This document shows, one piece after another, positions 46,120 to 55,469 of a stretch of 64,000 nt of DNA. Numbering within the stretch: the stretch's first letter is position 1; each line of letters starts with the position of its first letter. The position numbers and the translations under genes are program-made. The stretch is taken from assembly GCF_030732845.1 (NCBI RefSeq), contig NZ_JASHKA010000001.1, forward strand, positions 124,001 through 188,000. Reading direction: 5' to 3'. A model generated the notes under the pieces. It made no database searches, was not told the DNA's origin, and saw only the letters and a list, made by a program, of their open reading frames with translations. This DNA is from Roseibium sp. MMSF_3544 (GTDB taxonomy: Bacteria; Pseudomonadota; Alphaproteobacteria; Rhizobiales; Stappiaceae).

Positions 46120-46377
46120 CTATCCATTCGCATTGAGCGACGCAAGCAGCAGTTTTGATTTTCTGGTCAGTGCAAGTGATCGCGCACCACCATTCTTTAC
46201 AAGGTAGCCTCTCTCGGCAAGGGAGTTCACCTTGTGATGTATTGCCACTGCGCTTTGCGAAAGGCTTGATCCGATTTCCGCAAGTGATGGGCTATGACCG
46301 TTTTGTTCAATAAAGTCGGAGATGCACTCAAGGCATTCCTTTTGTTTCGGAGTAATTCCAGTCAAACCAATCTCCAT
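46120..46377 (-). CDS. Stand-alone LexA-type winged-helix DNA-binding protein
   Basis: This 85-residue protein consists only of the LexA-like N-terminal HTH: TPKQKECLECISDFIEQNGHSPSLAEIGSSLSQSAVAIHHKVNSLAERGYLVKNGGARSLALT. No S24 peptidase or autocleavage domain follows. A copy of the TTGCGCA-N4-GCRTAAY motif lies about 60 bp upstream (46438-46455, minus). It probably acts as a small local repressor; its target is unknown. Confidence 0.75.
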   Translation of the reverse strand: MEIGLTGITPKQKECLECISDFIEQNGHSPSLAEIGSSLSQSAVAIHHKVNSLAERGYLVKNGGARSLALTRKSKLLLASLNANG

Positions 46378-46956
46378 ACACAGGACCAGACATCCGAGGA
46401 ATTCTTGTGTATCAAATACATGTTTTTGCGTCGGAGAGTTACGCCATTTGCGCAGCGCGTTCGAATATTGGAGTAATTTGCGATTTTTTTGAAATTTACT
46501 TCGATATTTTTCCCCATTCAGCTTTCTTTTTTTGTCTGAAATTTTTGTGTCTGGCTGAGAGGACTCTTTCGCTGGCCAAAAGAAAATCCAAATGCCGACC
46601 TGTCATCTGATGATTTTTTGGAAACGACGCGAGTTTGCGGGAGTTGTATAAGCAACTTTATAAACTCATGATTTTTTCGAGTTATTTTTTTAGTGCCTTT
46701 CTGGTTCGAATTTCGTTTTTCGCATAACGCGATTTGGCTGCGTGTCTTATTTCCTTAAAGTAAGTTGAATGGGGCAGTTGGGTCGGAGGGGCCGTTTGAC
46801 TGAACCATCGGGCTGCGTTTGCGTCGTGAACCGAACGCAGTGAAAGCGGTTGCGATGGACCGATGGCGTAAAGATCATCGTTCACGCAAGCGGTGCGCTC
46901 GGGACATTGACGGGAATTCGTCTCTTGCGCACGGCAATGCGACACTTGGAACAGAG
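46378..46956. other. Divergent A+T-rich regulatory region between the LexA-like and AraC 2 genes
   Basis: This 579-bp region holds the minus-oriented motif at 46438-46455 and a plus-oriented GCATAACG site at 46722-46729. The DNA between (46470-46700) is clearly A+T-rich compared with the flanks. No gene is visible, although the AraC 2 frame is open back to 46819. Confidence 0.55.
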
Positions 46957-47946
46957 ATGAAGGCAATTTGGTTTCCGTCAAGACAGGTCACTGAACGGCT
47001 AAATATTTTTCAAGATCAAGAACTGCAGGACTGCGGTGCTCAAGCCGATCTCTTTGGCGGCAACAGACACTATGTGCAGCTCAGTGCGGGACTGTTCAGC
47101 GGGCGTCTTCTCGCAGTTGATGTCGGCGACCTCAGGATCCTAATTGAGTACAGCAACCATAGGCTTGAAAAGGAAGTCAAGCTGGAAGGCGATTGTTTTT
47201 CGTTTGTGACCGCGGTCGCTCTCAAGCCTCCGGACATTGCATTTGGTGGTGTCACGAGGTCCACCGATTGGGTGCAAGTGTGTCCGCCTGAAGCTGAACG
47301 CGTTGCTCTCACGCCGTCCAACACTTTGTTCATTTACGCAAGGCTAAAGACGACCGCTCTGCTGGAGCACGAGGCGCTGCTTCCGGAAGTCAGCGACTGG
47401 CTCTGCGATCTGCGCAAGAACCCTGTCTTTGTCACTTCTGCGTCGCTTGCAAATCGCCTCCGTTCGAACACCCTGGCATCACTGGAATGCCTGGCATCGG
47501 ATGCGGGACACGACTATCGCGCCGCCGTGAAGCAAGCGTTCATTTTCGGCCTGGTGACCGGCTTAAACTTCGAATGGCTGCGGCAAAACATGATCGGAAC
47601 ACCTGGATCCACGACATCGCGGGACCGCTTTCTTGCGGCCAGGAAGCTGCTTTTGGGCAAACATGAGGACGTAGCCAAGAAGTTCAAGGCGGCGTCAAAA
47701 AATCTCGGATCCCAGCGTGTCATTGAACAAGCTTTTTCGAACCAGGTGAACATGGGGCCGCTGAGCTACGCGAGGGTCGTCAGACTGCATAATGCCAGAC
47801 AAAAGTTGCTTGATGCGAGCTTGGAGAACGAGAGCATCGGAGATATCGCGGCGGAAGAAGGCTTCTGGGATTGGAGCAGGTTCACAACGTACTATCGCCG
47901 GCAGTTTGGCGAGTTGCCGTCTGAAACCAGAGCCAGATTTGGCTAG
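46957..47946 (+). CDS. AraC-family regulator 2
   Basis: This 329-residue protein starts MKAIWFPSRQVTERLNIFQD, chosen to match the N-termini of its two paralogues; the frame is open to 46819. The N-terminal sensor region (LFSGRLLAVDVGDLRILIEY) aligns with regulators 1 and 3. The C-terminal HTH is intact (NLGSQRVIEQAFSNQVNMGP, then SIGDIAAEEGFWDWSRFTTYYRRQFGELPSETRA). It carries a GCATAACG-type site upstream (46722-46729) and probably belongs to a duplicated local regulator family. Confidence 0.88.
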   Translation: MKAIWFPSRQVTERLNIFQDQELQDCGAQADLFGGNRHYVQLSAGLFSGRLLAVDVGDLRILIEYSNHRLEKEVKLEGDCFSFVTAVALKPPDIAFGGVTRSTDWVQVCPPEAERVALTPSNTLFIYARLKTTALLEHEALLPEVSDWLCDLRKNPVFVTSASLANRLRSNTLASLECLASDAGHDYRAAVKQAFIFGLVTGLNFEWLRQNMIGTPGSTTSRDRFLAARKLLLGKHEDVAKKFKAASKNLGSQRVIEQAFSNQVNMGPLSYARVVRLHNARQKLLDASLENESIGDIAAEEGFWDWSRFTTYYRRQFGELPSETRARFG

Positions 47947-48085
47947 CAAACCGCGAGGTGGTGCAACTGTCGACATGCAGCAGTTGCGAACGTTTGAATG
48001 CTGACAGGCGGCGCTATACCAGCGCATGCCGGAGGCCAGGCACTGAACCCGGCGTAACCCGGAAAGTGCTTGAGGGGGACATTAG

Positions 48086-49084
48086 ATGAGTTCAAACTGG
48101 ATACCGTCAGAGAGCTTCAGTCGTTCAAGCAGTGTTTTCTTTCGAGCGACGCATCGCGATTTCGATCAACAGGCAGCCCTCTACAAAAACATCGAATTGC
48201 ATTACCGGCAATTAACACGCGGTCGCTTTGACGGAGCCTTGTTTTCTGCGCCATTGGGTAGATCCGCCATCCATATGGAATACTGCAGCCAATCGATCGA
48301 AAAGGAGTACCATCTGAGATCGAACAGCTTTTCAATCTCGCTCTTGATGGATGAGTTACCGTCGCTCGTCAGAGGTCGAAGCTACACCAACGAACATATT
48401 CTCGTCGTGCCGCCGAATGGTGAGAATTTTTGTGTGACGCCGCCCAGATGTACCTTGTTGATCATAACCGTTGAGGCCGATGCACTCCTTCAAAGTCTCG
48501 CGCTTGTTCCACAGGTCGCCGATTGGTTCAGGTCGCTCAGTACGGTTGGCCAATGTATCCAGTCCCAGTGGCTATCTGACAGGTTGAAGGCCGACGCCTT
48601 TATGGCTTTGGAAAGTGCTGGTGGCGCTGCTGCGAGCAATCGGCTTCAGACAGTCGATGAGAACATGATTTTCAGCGTCGCAAATTCCTTCTCCATGGAA
48701 TGGATCAAGCACCAGTCAATAACCCAGTATCAGATTGGCCCGGCCTATGAGCGTTTCAAACGAGAACGCCACCGGCTGATCAATCAGGTCATTGCAGAGC
48801 AAACAGGCAGTTTGAACCTGCCGCTTTTGGCGGGCTCAAAACGGTCAGTTGAACAGGCGTTTGCAAAACATGTGCGACTTGGTCCGCTCGCTTACTCAAG
48901 ACTCCTGAGACTGCACCAGGCGCGCCATCACCTGCGCGACCAGTCCAGGTTGAACGAGAGCATTGGCGACATCGCCGCGGAAACAGGCTTTTGGGACTGG
49001 AGCCGATTCAGCGACTACTACCGCAAGCAGTTTGGTGAATTGCCCTCTGAAACGCGTCAGAAATACGAAAGCAGTCTCAGGTGA
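48086..49084 (+). CDS. AraC-family regulator 3
   Basis: This 332-residue protein starts MSSNWIPSESFSRSSSVFFR. The sensor region includes YRQLTRGRFDGALFSAPLGRSAIHMEYCSQ, matching the paralogues. The HTH region (GSKRSVEQAFAKHVRLGPLA, SIGDIAAETGFWDWSRFSDYYRKQFGELPSETR) is complete. It is 139 bp downstream of regulator 2. No good copy of the GCATAAC motif is seen directly upstream, so it may be co-transcribed with regulator 2. Confidence 0.9.
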   Translation: MSSNWIPSESFSRSSSVFFRATHRDFDQQAALYKNIELHYRQLTRGRFDGALFSAPLGRSAIHMEYCSQSIEKEYHLRSNSFSISLLMDELPSLVRGRSYTNEHILVVPPNGENFCVTPPRCTLLIITVEADALLQSLALVPQVADWFRSLSTVGQCIQSQWLSDRLKADAFMALESAGGAAASNRLQTVDENMIFSVANSFSMEWIKHQSITQYQIGPAYERFKRERHRLINQVIAEQTGSLNLPLLAGSKRSVEQAFAKHVRLGPLAYSRLLRLHQARHHLRDQSRLNESIGDIAAETGFWDWSRFSDYYRKQFGELPSETRQKYESSLR

Positions 49085-49192
49085 CTGGTTGAGGCTGGGG
49101 TGCACCTGACCTGAGCTACGAGTTTTTCGCGATGCCAGTGGTCCGGTTTTTACCCTTGCAAAAAACAGAGGGCATTGGCGCCGGTCGGTGCG

Positions 49193-50473
49193 TTACCGCA
49201 AGAACACCGTCGGATTTTTCGGCAGTACGTTCTGCGACGTGTTGATGCTGATAATGTCCTTGAGAATGGCAAGCGATTGAAGCGTAAAGCTGCTTGGGTT
49301 TTCTTTGAGCCTGTGCGTGCGGATGCCGAACACTTCACCGTCGACCGTCACTTCTATTGCGCTGCCGAGGCCAAAGGGCCCTGACAGAACCTCGAACACC
49401 GGAATCTTCCGGCCGTCAGGCCCGACAAGCCTGGGTCCTGAGCCATGGGCATGCATCGATTTGATGGCCCCTCCGAGATACTGCAAGATCTCATTCGGCG
49501 AACGAAGTGCGTAATCGCTGCCTTCGCCGAAAAGCAACGTTGCGGAGGATGCCTCCTTGCGGGACGGTTTTGCCGCCGATTTCTTTCCACCGCCAGCAGC
49601 TGGCGGAGACGCCGCGGCGCTGGCTGTCGCCTCCTGATGAATCTGCTCCTGTGCAATCAGTGTGATGGCGCCCGGAGCACTGTTCCGCAAAAGAGCGGGC
49701 TGCAGGATCGTGATTGCTTCCATCAAGTGCCTGAACCTGACATGGGAACAGTGGTTGGTCGGGTCGCTGCGCAGCAGGACGGTTTCCTGGCTGTCTGCGC
49801 TTAGCGGGCCCGCGCAGGCGGCCTCTGCAACGGTTTGCGGATAATGGGAACAAAGGGCACGCAGCTCTCTGGAATAGGTATTGGCTTCCTGACTGCACGC
49901 TTTCAAAGCTGAACGCCTGATGCGAACAACGGTTGCCTCCGGGATCAGGATCCATTTGATCGCGAGAACAGAGATGAGATCGAGGCGCTGGCGTGAGCGC
50001 CCTTCGGCGAGCAGTAGAAACAGCTTGGGGCTGAGCGGTGTCAACATCGCCTGGACGAAACGTTCCGACTCAAGTGAAGAGACATTTGCATTTCTGCCCA
50101 GGTCTCTGTCGGTGCTGGCGCTAAGGTCTAGTTCGCCGAGAAAGAGTTCGCCGAGCTCGCCGCCGAAAGAGAAGTCATTGCTGAGCGAAAAATCCGTGTT
50201 GGCGGAATAGTCACCTACAGCCGAAAAATAGGTTGGCAGGCCTTTTGCGGAGCGAATGACATTGGCAAGCAGAAGATCGTTGTAGGAGTGTTCCAGGCCG
50301 CGATTGTAGTAGATGCCGCTATCGGTCACGAGATTGCCGCCGCACGAACCTAGCAGCAGGAAGAGACCAAAAAAAATGGGTGCGCGCAGACGGTCGTTCC
50401 GCCGGCGCGACAATTTTCGAACCCGGTTCAGGATCCTCTCAGAAGCTTTCGTCAGGCCTGGAATTTGGCGCAT
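49193..50473 (-). CDS. Lipoprotein of unknown function
   Basis: This 426-residue protein has a basic N-terminal segment and a lipobox (FFGLFLLLGSC, lipidated Cys near residue 46). The mature protein has NRGLEHSYNDLLLANVIRSAKGLPTYFSAVGDYSANTDFS, a domain I have seen in large uncharacterised lipoproteins but cannot name. Later there is a Ser/Ala/Lys-rich linker (ATASAAASPPAAGGGKKSAA) and a C-terminal beta-rich part. The frame is open to 50560, but ATG 50473 avoids overlap with the upstream gene. It is the last of three minus-strand exported-protein genes. Confidence 0.75.
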   Translation of the reverse strand: MRQIPGLTKASERILNRVRKLSRRRNDRLRAPIFFGLFLLLGSCGGNLVTDSGIYYNRGLEHSYNDLLLANVIRSAKGLPTYFSAVGDYSANTDFSLSNDFSFGGELGELFLGELDLSASTDRDLGRNANVSSLESERFVQAMLTPLSPKLFLLLAEGRSRQRLDLISVLAIKWILIPEATVVRIRRSALKACSQEANTYSRELRALCSHYPQTVAEAACAGPLSADSQETVLLRSDPTNHCSHVRFRHLMEAITILQPALLRNSAPGAITLIAQEQIHQEATASAAASPPAAGGGKKSAAKPSRKEASSATLLFGEGSDYALRSPNEILQYLGGAIKSMHAHGSGPRLVGPDGRKIPVFEVLSGPFGLGSAIEVTVDGEVFGIRTHRLKENPSSFTLQSLAILKDIISINTSQNVLPKNPTVFLR

Positions 50474-50492
50474 TCTTTGTGATGTCCAGGCG

Positions 50493-50903
50493 CTAGCTGG
50501 GATTGCTGTCAAACTCGTAGTGGACATCCGGGTCGCTGCAATCATCGTGGCTGGTGGCAACGTTCGCCGGTGCTTCCATGCTGCAGTCGAACCCGCTCTT
50601 GGTAACGTGGTATTTGACTTCCACCGTGTTGCCGTCGTCGGACGCGAGGGTATAGGTCACGTACATTTTTACGTCGGAAAACGTATCCTCATCGAAATGA
50701 AACTTGACGAGGCCGGTCTGTCCTTTGGGAACCGTTGATTGAACGCTGTTGACATTCACCTGCTTGTGCTCGGCATTGCCGTTGATGAAGTCGTAGTGCG
50801 TCTTGTTGACAATGTGCAGCGTGACATGCTTTTTGCCATCGGCGAGAGCTGACGAGCAGAGGGCCGCCAGAAATAGGCTCAAGGCCAGTACCAGTGTTCT
50901 CAT
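50493..50903 (-). CDS. Small secreted protein
   Basis: This 136-residue protein has a signal peptide MRTLVLALSLFLAALCSSALADG, then a beta-rich mature part (HVTLHIVNKTHYDFINGNAE, GLVKFHFDEDTFSDVKMYVTYTLASD). Two Cys lie near the end (GFDCSMEAP and HDDCSDPD) and may form a disulphide. It ends 19 bp before the lipoprotein gene, so the two are probably in one operon. There is no known family. Confidence 0.75.
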   Translation of the reverse strand: MRTLVLALSLFLAALCSSALADGKKHVTLHIVNKTHYDFINGNAEHKQVNVNSVQSTVPKGQTGLVKFHFDEDTFSDVKMYVTYTLASDDGNTVEVKYHVTKSGFDCSMEAPANVATSHDDCSDPDVHYEFDSNPS

Positions 50904-51097
50904 CCGCGAGTTTTCCTTCAAAGACGTGTTGCGGGTCTGAAAAGTGCTTCGGCTCCAATCAGCCGGCGGGCGCAGGGCTGCAAACTGCGGGGAAATATGC
51001 CTTTTCCGAAAAAACGGAGACCGCGAAGGGGAGGTCGGCCTTTGCGGGTTCGGCCTGTCAGCGAAGCTCGCTGCGCCCGTTTGTCACTGGGCTATGG

Positions 51098-51502
51098 TTA
51101 CGGCACTTCACGGCTGAGTTTGGGATCGGCACAGGTGCCCTTCAAATGCGCTTCTGTCTGACCCGACTGGATGTCGGATGCGGACATGTGCAGCTCCTGG
51201 TTCGGGCAGTCCTTGATCTTGACGTGGAACTCGTAGTCGCATGTCGGGTTGTAGTAGATATAGAAGCCGTCGCCGTCATCCACATTGGCGCTATGCGTCT
51301 GGTCGTCCTGATCGCAGCCGTTTTGCGACTGCTGATTAACCTCCACCGAGGTGACGACAACGCCCGCGGAGTTCTTGAAGCCGCCCTTTGCCTGGGGAAC
51401 GCCAGTGGGTACCGGGAAGCTGATATTGTCTGAAGCGCTCGCGCCGGTCACACTTGCAAGTGCGAAGAGGGTGGAGAATGCGAGGGTCTTTAGGTTTTTC
51501 AT
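51098..51502 (-). CDS. Small secreted protein
   Basis: This 134-residue protein has the signal peptide MKNLKTLAFSTLFALASVTG followed by ASAS. The mature part is beta-rich with four Cys (NGCDQDDQTHS, PTCDYEFHVKIKDCPNQELH, KGTCADPK), likely disulphide-bonded. The layout resembles the next gene (136 residues), so the two may be distant paralogues. Two copies of the TTGCGCA-N4-GCRTAAY motif lie upstream at 51714-51731 and 51921-51938 in the correct orientation. Confidence 0.75.
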   Translation of the reverse strand: MKNLKTLAFSTLFALASVTGASASDNISFPVPTGVPQAKGGFKNSAGVVVTSVEVNQQSQNGCDQDDQTHSANVDDGDGFYIYYNPTCDYEFHVKIKDCPNQELHMSASDIQSGQTEAHLKGTCADPKLSREVP

Positions 51503-52768
51503 GGGGTCTCTGCCTTCTGTCTGGCAAGTATTTAAGAGGCATCCGGGCCGACCCATGCCTTGATCAAGGCGGTTTCAAAACACAAGCCGACCCAGCGCTC
51601 GCAGGGCGAACCTCTCGATGGATTTGCGCTTTTCAACTGAAGGTCTGCTGCGCGCGCCAACACCCCACAGCCTGTCTGCGCATCTTTATTGGTATCCCAA
51701 CCTGTGATTGAGGGTTATGCTGTTTGCGCAAGGTGCGGTGGTATTCGATGCATACGCGAAGAGTTTGTGCGGTGCGCATTTGTCATGAATTTCTTGCGGA
51801 AATTGGAAAACAGAAGACGCCAAAGTCATGGAATTGGAGTGGTTTGTTGCCGAGTGGCGCAGCGATGAGCGGCGCACCGTTAAGGTATTTGATGCCCGTA
51901 TACTGCGCCGTCACGCTTTCATTATGCGTTTTGCGCAATTCTCAACCTTCGTTGGGTGTCTACATTCGTTCTCTCTCGTGATTGCGGCCAAGCATTGGGG
52001 AGGACGGGATTCGGGGAGGTGAGTGTTTGACGATTCTTCTACCGTTTCTCGCAGCAGGTGCGTGCTCCTGAACTGCTGTTCCGCACTCCACCACGCAACA
52101 GCTGACCTGTGCGGCCTTAAGGAGCCGCGCGCGCCTCATTCAAACAAAGTGACTCTGGAAACGAGTGGGTCCCAGGTCAGGCAAAGGTTGCGCAGAGCGG
52201 CGGGGAAAGCCACATGCCAACAAAACCTGCGAGCGTTCGGCATGATCCTGTGAGACAAATCGTTAACGCCTTAGAAAACTCATAGCGGCACATGTGGTGC
52301 CATAAGGACGCTCAACGGATCGCAACCTCTTGAAGCATTAACCTTTTTTGCGACTGCCTGCGAGTTTTGAAATAGGACAGCAGTTGCTGTGCGCGTTAAC
52401 TTTAACGCTTGCGCAAACTGCGTAATCATTAAAATTTTTTGTTGTTTTTAGCCTATTTAGACGGAACTCCGGCCGGGTGATTTCTTCTCAATGGTCATAA
52501 CGGCGCACCTGGAGCTGCTGTCATAATTTCCCTCAACACAGAAAAAGACTGACCTGGTCATGCTTCCTGCGATCCCAAGCTCTTTGCGGGCGACGGGAAC
52601 GGCGGAATGCGCGGCCTGAGCCAGTCCGGACATTGAACACAATTCTGACGGTGCCCTGGGGCGCGGATTGTCCAGGAAACTGCCTGGCCATTCCGGAGAT
52701 CGTGTTTTCGCTGGGCAGTGCGCGAAAACACAGGGCAGGCCGTTTCTCGAACTTGAGGAGAAGCACTC
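51503..52768. other. 1.27-kb divergent intergenic region with three motif copies and a repeat
   Basis: There is no convincing gene between the secreted protein (minus) and the large acidic protein (plus). It contains motif copies at 51714-51731 and 51921-51938 (minus) and 52409-52426 (plus), and the second copy of the dispersed repeat (52087-52173). The stretch 52380-52450 is A+T-rich. Confidence 0.6.
52087..52173 (+). repeat. Dispersed repeat, copy 2
   Basis: It matches 45382-45469: both begin TCCACCACGC and end TGGAAACGAGTGG-TCCC, with several matching blocks in between. It lies in intergenic DNA and does not encode protein. Confidence 0.65.
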
Positions 52769-54934
52769 ATGGCCACGCAAGCCGCTCCCCAACAAGCCGA
52801 TCCCGCCGCATCTGCGTCCGGCAGTCTGGTGATCAATATGCCCGAAGCGGCAGAGTTCCTCGGTCTTGCCGTTGCTGACGGGCAGCTTGTCGATCTGCGC
52901 CCGGTGCAGAACGAGCCGATTTCGTTTTTCCGCGTTGATGGCGATCTCCAGATGATTTTCGAGAACGGCGCCAGCGTCCTTATCAATGGTTTCTTTGCTG
53001 GCAAGGGGACAGCGCCGGCCGTTCTGGTCTCAGGTGAGGGTGAGGCCGTGCTTTCGCTGGTGCAGTTCGTGGAGATTGCCGGAATTGCAGTCGTGCCTGA
53101 GATACAGACGGCTGCCGGCCAGCCGGTTACGCTCGACACCCGTCTCGATGAGGTGGACGGCTCAGGACCGTCGTTTGAAGATCCGGGCATAGCTGATCTT
53201 GGACCTGGGCTCAGCATCCTCGACTTGCTTGGACCGAGTGCGCTCCAGACAGAGGATCTGCTTCCAGAAGAAGACCTCCTGCCAGGACTGGATGGTGACG
53301 GCGATGAGGAAACGGGTCTCGCTGCCCTGAACAACGGGCTCGAGGATCCGGTGAATGAAGATCCAGATGACCCGATAGATGACGACCCGATAGACGAAGA
53401 CCCCGTGGACGAAGAGCCGGTTGGTGACTTGCCCGGGAGCAACGACCTTCTTCTTTGGCTGGATCAGCCAAATCACGGTGGCTGGGTTCCGACCCACTAT
53501 CGAGACATCATCGAATTCGAAAACCTCATTGTGTGGATCAATGGCGAGCCAGTTGATTTTTCCCTGGTCGAGGCACTGAGTGAAGGCGTCAACGAAAGCC
53601 CTGAGGCGGATGAAGGCGATTACGCTTTGGACGGCCCGGACGGCCGGCAGATGTTTTTGAACCTGGGCGACCTTGGCGACCTACCGGAGAGTGGGGAAAT
53701 TCGGATTGATTTCAACTTTTCGAATTTCGACAAGCGAGAAAACCGCCCTGATAACGAAGCTGGAGGCGGTGTCGAAAACAACACCGACGAGGATGATGCG
53801 GAAGGCGATGGCGGTGGTGGTGAGGGGTATCGGTTTGGCATGCAGATTGGACCGCCTGAGGACGAAGAGGAGGCGCGGGAACCGGTCGTCGATCATACCG
53901 ACAACGGCATTGCCTTCTATGATGAGGAGGGCGAGACGCCGCATGACGACGACGACAGCGCCCGGACCATAAAGTTCGACTATGAAGTTACCGAAGAAGG
54001 CGAGGTCATCATCACCAACGTCCTGACAATTTTCCGGGGCGGGCTTGTTCTTGATCTGGACGATAACGGGATCGAAATGGACAATTCGGTCCAGTTCGAC
54101 ATGGATCTGGACGGTACCACGGAAGAGGTCGGCTGGATGGGCGCGGGCGACGGCCTTCTCGTGATGGACCTGAATGGCAATGGGATCATCGACGATGCCT
54201 CGGAAGTTGTCGGTGAACACTTTCAGGGAGGCAGCAACGGCATTGACGATATTGGCAGATACTTCGCAGGCGCGCATGAGGCGATGACCTGGATGGACAG
54301 CAACGGTGACGGTGTCATCGATGCGAATGATGAAGCCTACCAAAAGCTGCGCGTGTGGGTGGACGAAAATGGTGATGGTGTCACGGATGATGGGGAACTG
54401 AAGACCCTGGAAGACCTTGGTATCTCCTCGATCGACATCGACAGCTTTTACGAGGATCAGGACAGCAAGTATGACGGGTCCTGGGAAGATGTGAATGACA
54501 ACATCATTGACCGTGAAGGCTCATTCACCCGCGACGATGGCAGCACCGGATCGATCTACGATACCCGTTTTTGGGAATCCGAGCCGAACCTGCAGACAGG
54601 AACGACAGACGCTGCAGACAATTTTGTACTGGAGTCACTTGCCGGTGCCAACCTGATCCTCGACTACAATTTCGAAGAAGGCGATCGCATCGATCTTGGA
54701 CAGCTTCTGGACGATGCCTTTGGACCTGGTTCCAATGTGGACGAATACGCGCGCGCGACGCGAGAGGCCGACGGCGATGTGCTGCTGGAAGTTGACCCGG
54801 ACGGTGCTGCGGGCCCAGAAGGCTGGCAGGCGGCCGCGACGGTCGAGATCGATTCCCAGTCAATGGGCGATACAGTGCGTTTGATTATGGACACTGTGGA
54901 AGTGGACGTGGCGGTCAACAGCGTGACTGTGTGA
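52769..54934 (+). CDS. Large acidic calcium-binding secreted protein (T1SS/RTX-adhesin type)
   Basis: This 721-residue, strongly acidic protein has an N-terminal region with VINMPEAAEFLGLAVADGQLVDLR and ILINGFFAG-type strands, like the N-terminal modules of alphaproteobacterial type I secreted adhesins. There is an Asp/Glu-Pro linker near residues 180-220. A C-terminal FrpC-like region follows with EF-hand-type loops (DLDDNGIEMDNS, DLNGNGIIDDASE, DSNGDGVIDANDE, DENGDGVTDDGE). The last 100 residues resemble T1SS C-terminal targeting domains (ADNFVLESLAGANLILDYNF). No signal peptide is seen. GAGGAG precedes the ATG, and a motif copy lies 343 bp upstream. No T1SS transporter is in the window. 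Confidence 0.85.
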   Translation: MATQAAPQQADPAASASGSLVINMPEAAEFLGLAVADGQLVDLRPVQNEPISFFRVDGDLQMIFENGASVLINGFFAGKGTAPAVLVSGEGEAVLSLVQFVEIAGIAVVPEIQTAAGQPVTLDTRLDEVDGSGPSFEDPGIADLGPGLSILDLLGPSALQTEDLLPEEDLLPGLDGDGDEETGLAALNNGLEDPVNEDPDDPIDDDPIDEDPVDEEPVGDLPGSNDLLLWLDQPNHGGWVPTHYRDIIEFENLIVWINGEPVDFSLVEALSEGVNESPEADEGDYALDGPDGRQMFLNLGDLGDLPESGEIRIDFNFSNFDKRENRPDNEAGGGVENNTDEDDAEGDGGGGEGYRFGMQIGPPEDEEEAREPVVDHTDNGIAFYDEEGETPHDDDDSARTIKFDYEVTEEGEVIITNVLTIFRGGLVLDLDDNGIEMDNSVQFDMDLDGTTEEVGWMGAGDGLLVMDLNGNGIIDDASEVVGEHFQGGSNGIDDIGRYFAGAHEAMTWMDSNGDGVIDANDEAYQKLRVWVDENGDGVTDDGELKTLEDLGISSIDIDSFYEDQDSKYDGSWEDVNDNIIDREGSFTRDDGSTGSIYDTRFWESEPNLQTGTTDAADNFVLESLAGANLILDYNFEEGDRIDLGQLLDDAFGPGSNVDEYARATREADGDVLLEVDPDGAAGPEGWQAAATVEIDSQSMGDTVRLIMDTVEVDVAVNSVTV

Positions 54935-55469
54935 CACTATCCCAAGTCGTGGCGGGCCGCGGAGCGCGCCGCCACGTAGTGGTCCCGCAAAGACATTAGT
55001 TGTTCGCGGCGCCCTGCCTTCCGCCCGGGTTTAGCGTGGATTTGAACCTATCCCGCTGAGATGACAACACCATTCAAGTCCGTTCCGAGACCGGAGACGG
55101 AGTAGTTTTTCAGGACTGTTCTGTCGGTGTGCCGTTAAGACTTTGCCGTAACAGGAACCGATGCAACGCAGCATCCGCTAAAAAAGTTGCGCAAAATGCA
55201 TAACGGTCACACCTGAATGGTGCTATCGTCTTCGAGATCATGTAAATTTCTTGGCTTCCAAAAGTATGCGGTGATATCTTTTAAAGGTATCGCCGCTATT
55301 TTTGTTGTATATTTGAATATTTATTTTTGATACTTCATTTTTTATTAATTAGAATCTGTCTTTCTGTTTCATTATTACTTCCTGCTGCGTTATTTGATTA
55401 TAGCGTAAGCTCGCAGACGTTGAATGGGGTCTTCTTCTGCACTTGATCAACTTGCTTTGGTGAGGTGAG
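54935..55469 (+). other. Tad upstream region
   Basis: This 535-bp region is gene-free. It contains the plus-oriented TTGCGCA-N4-GCRTAAY copy at 55187-55204 and a very A+T-rich stretch (55250-55380) likely holding the promoter of the tad genes. Confidence 0.55.
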
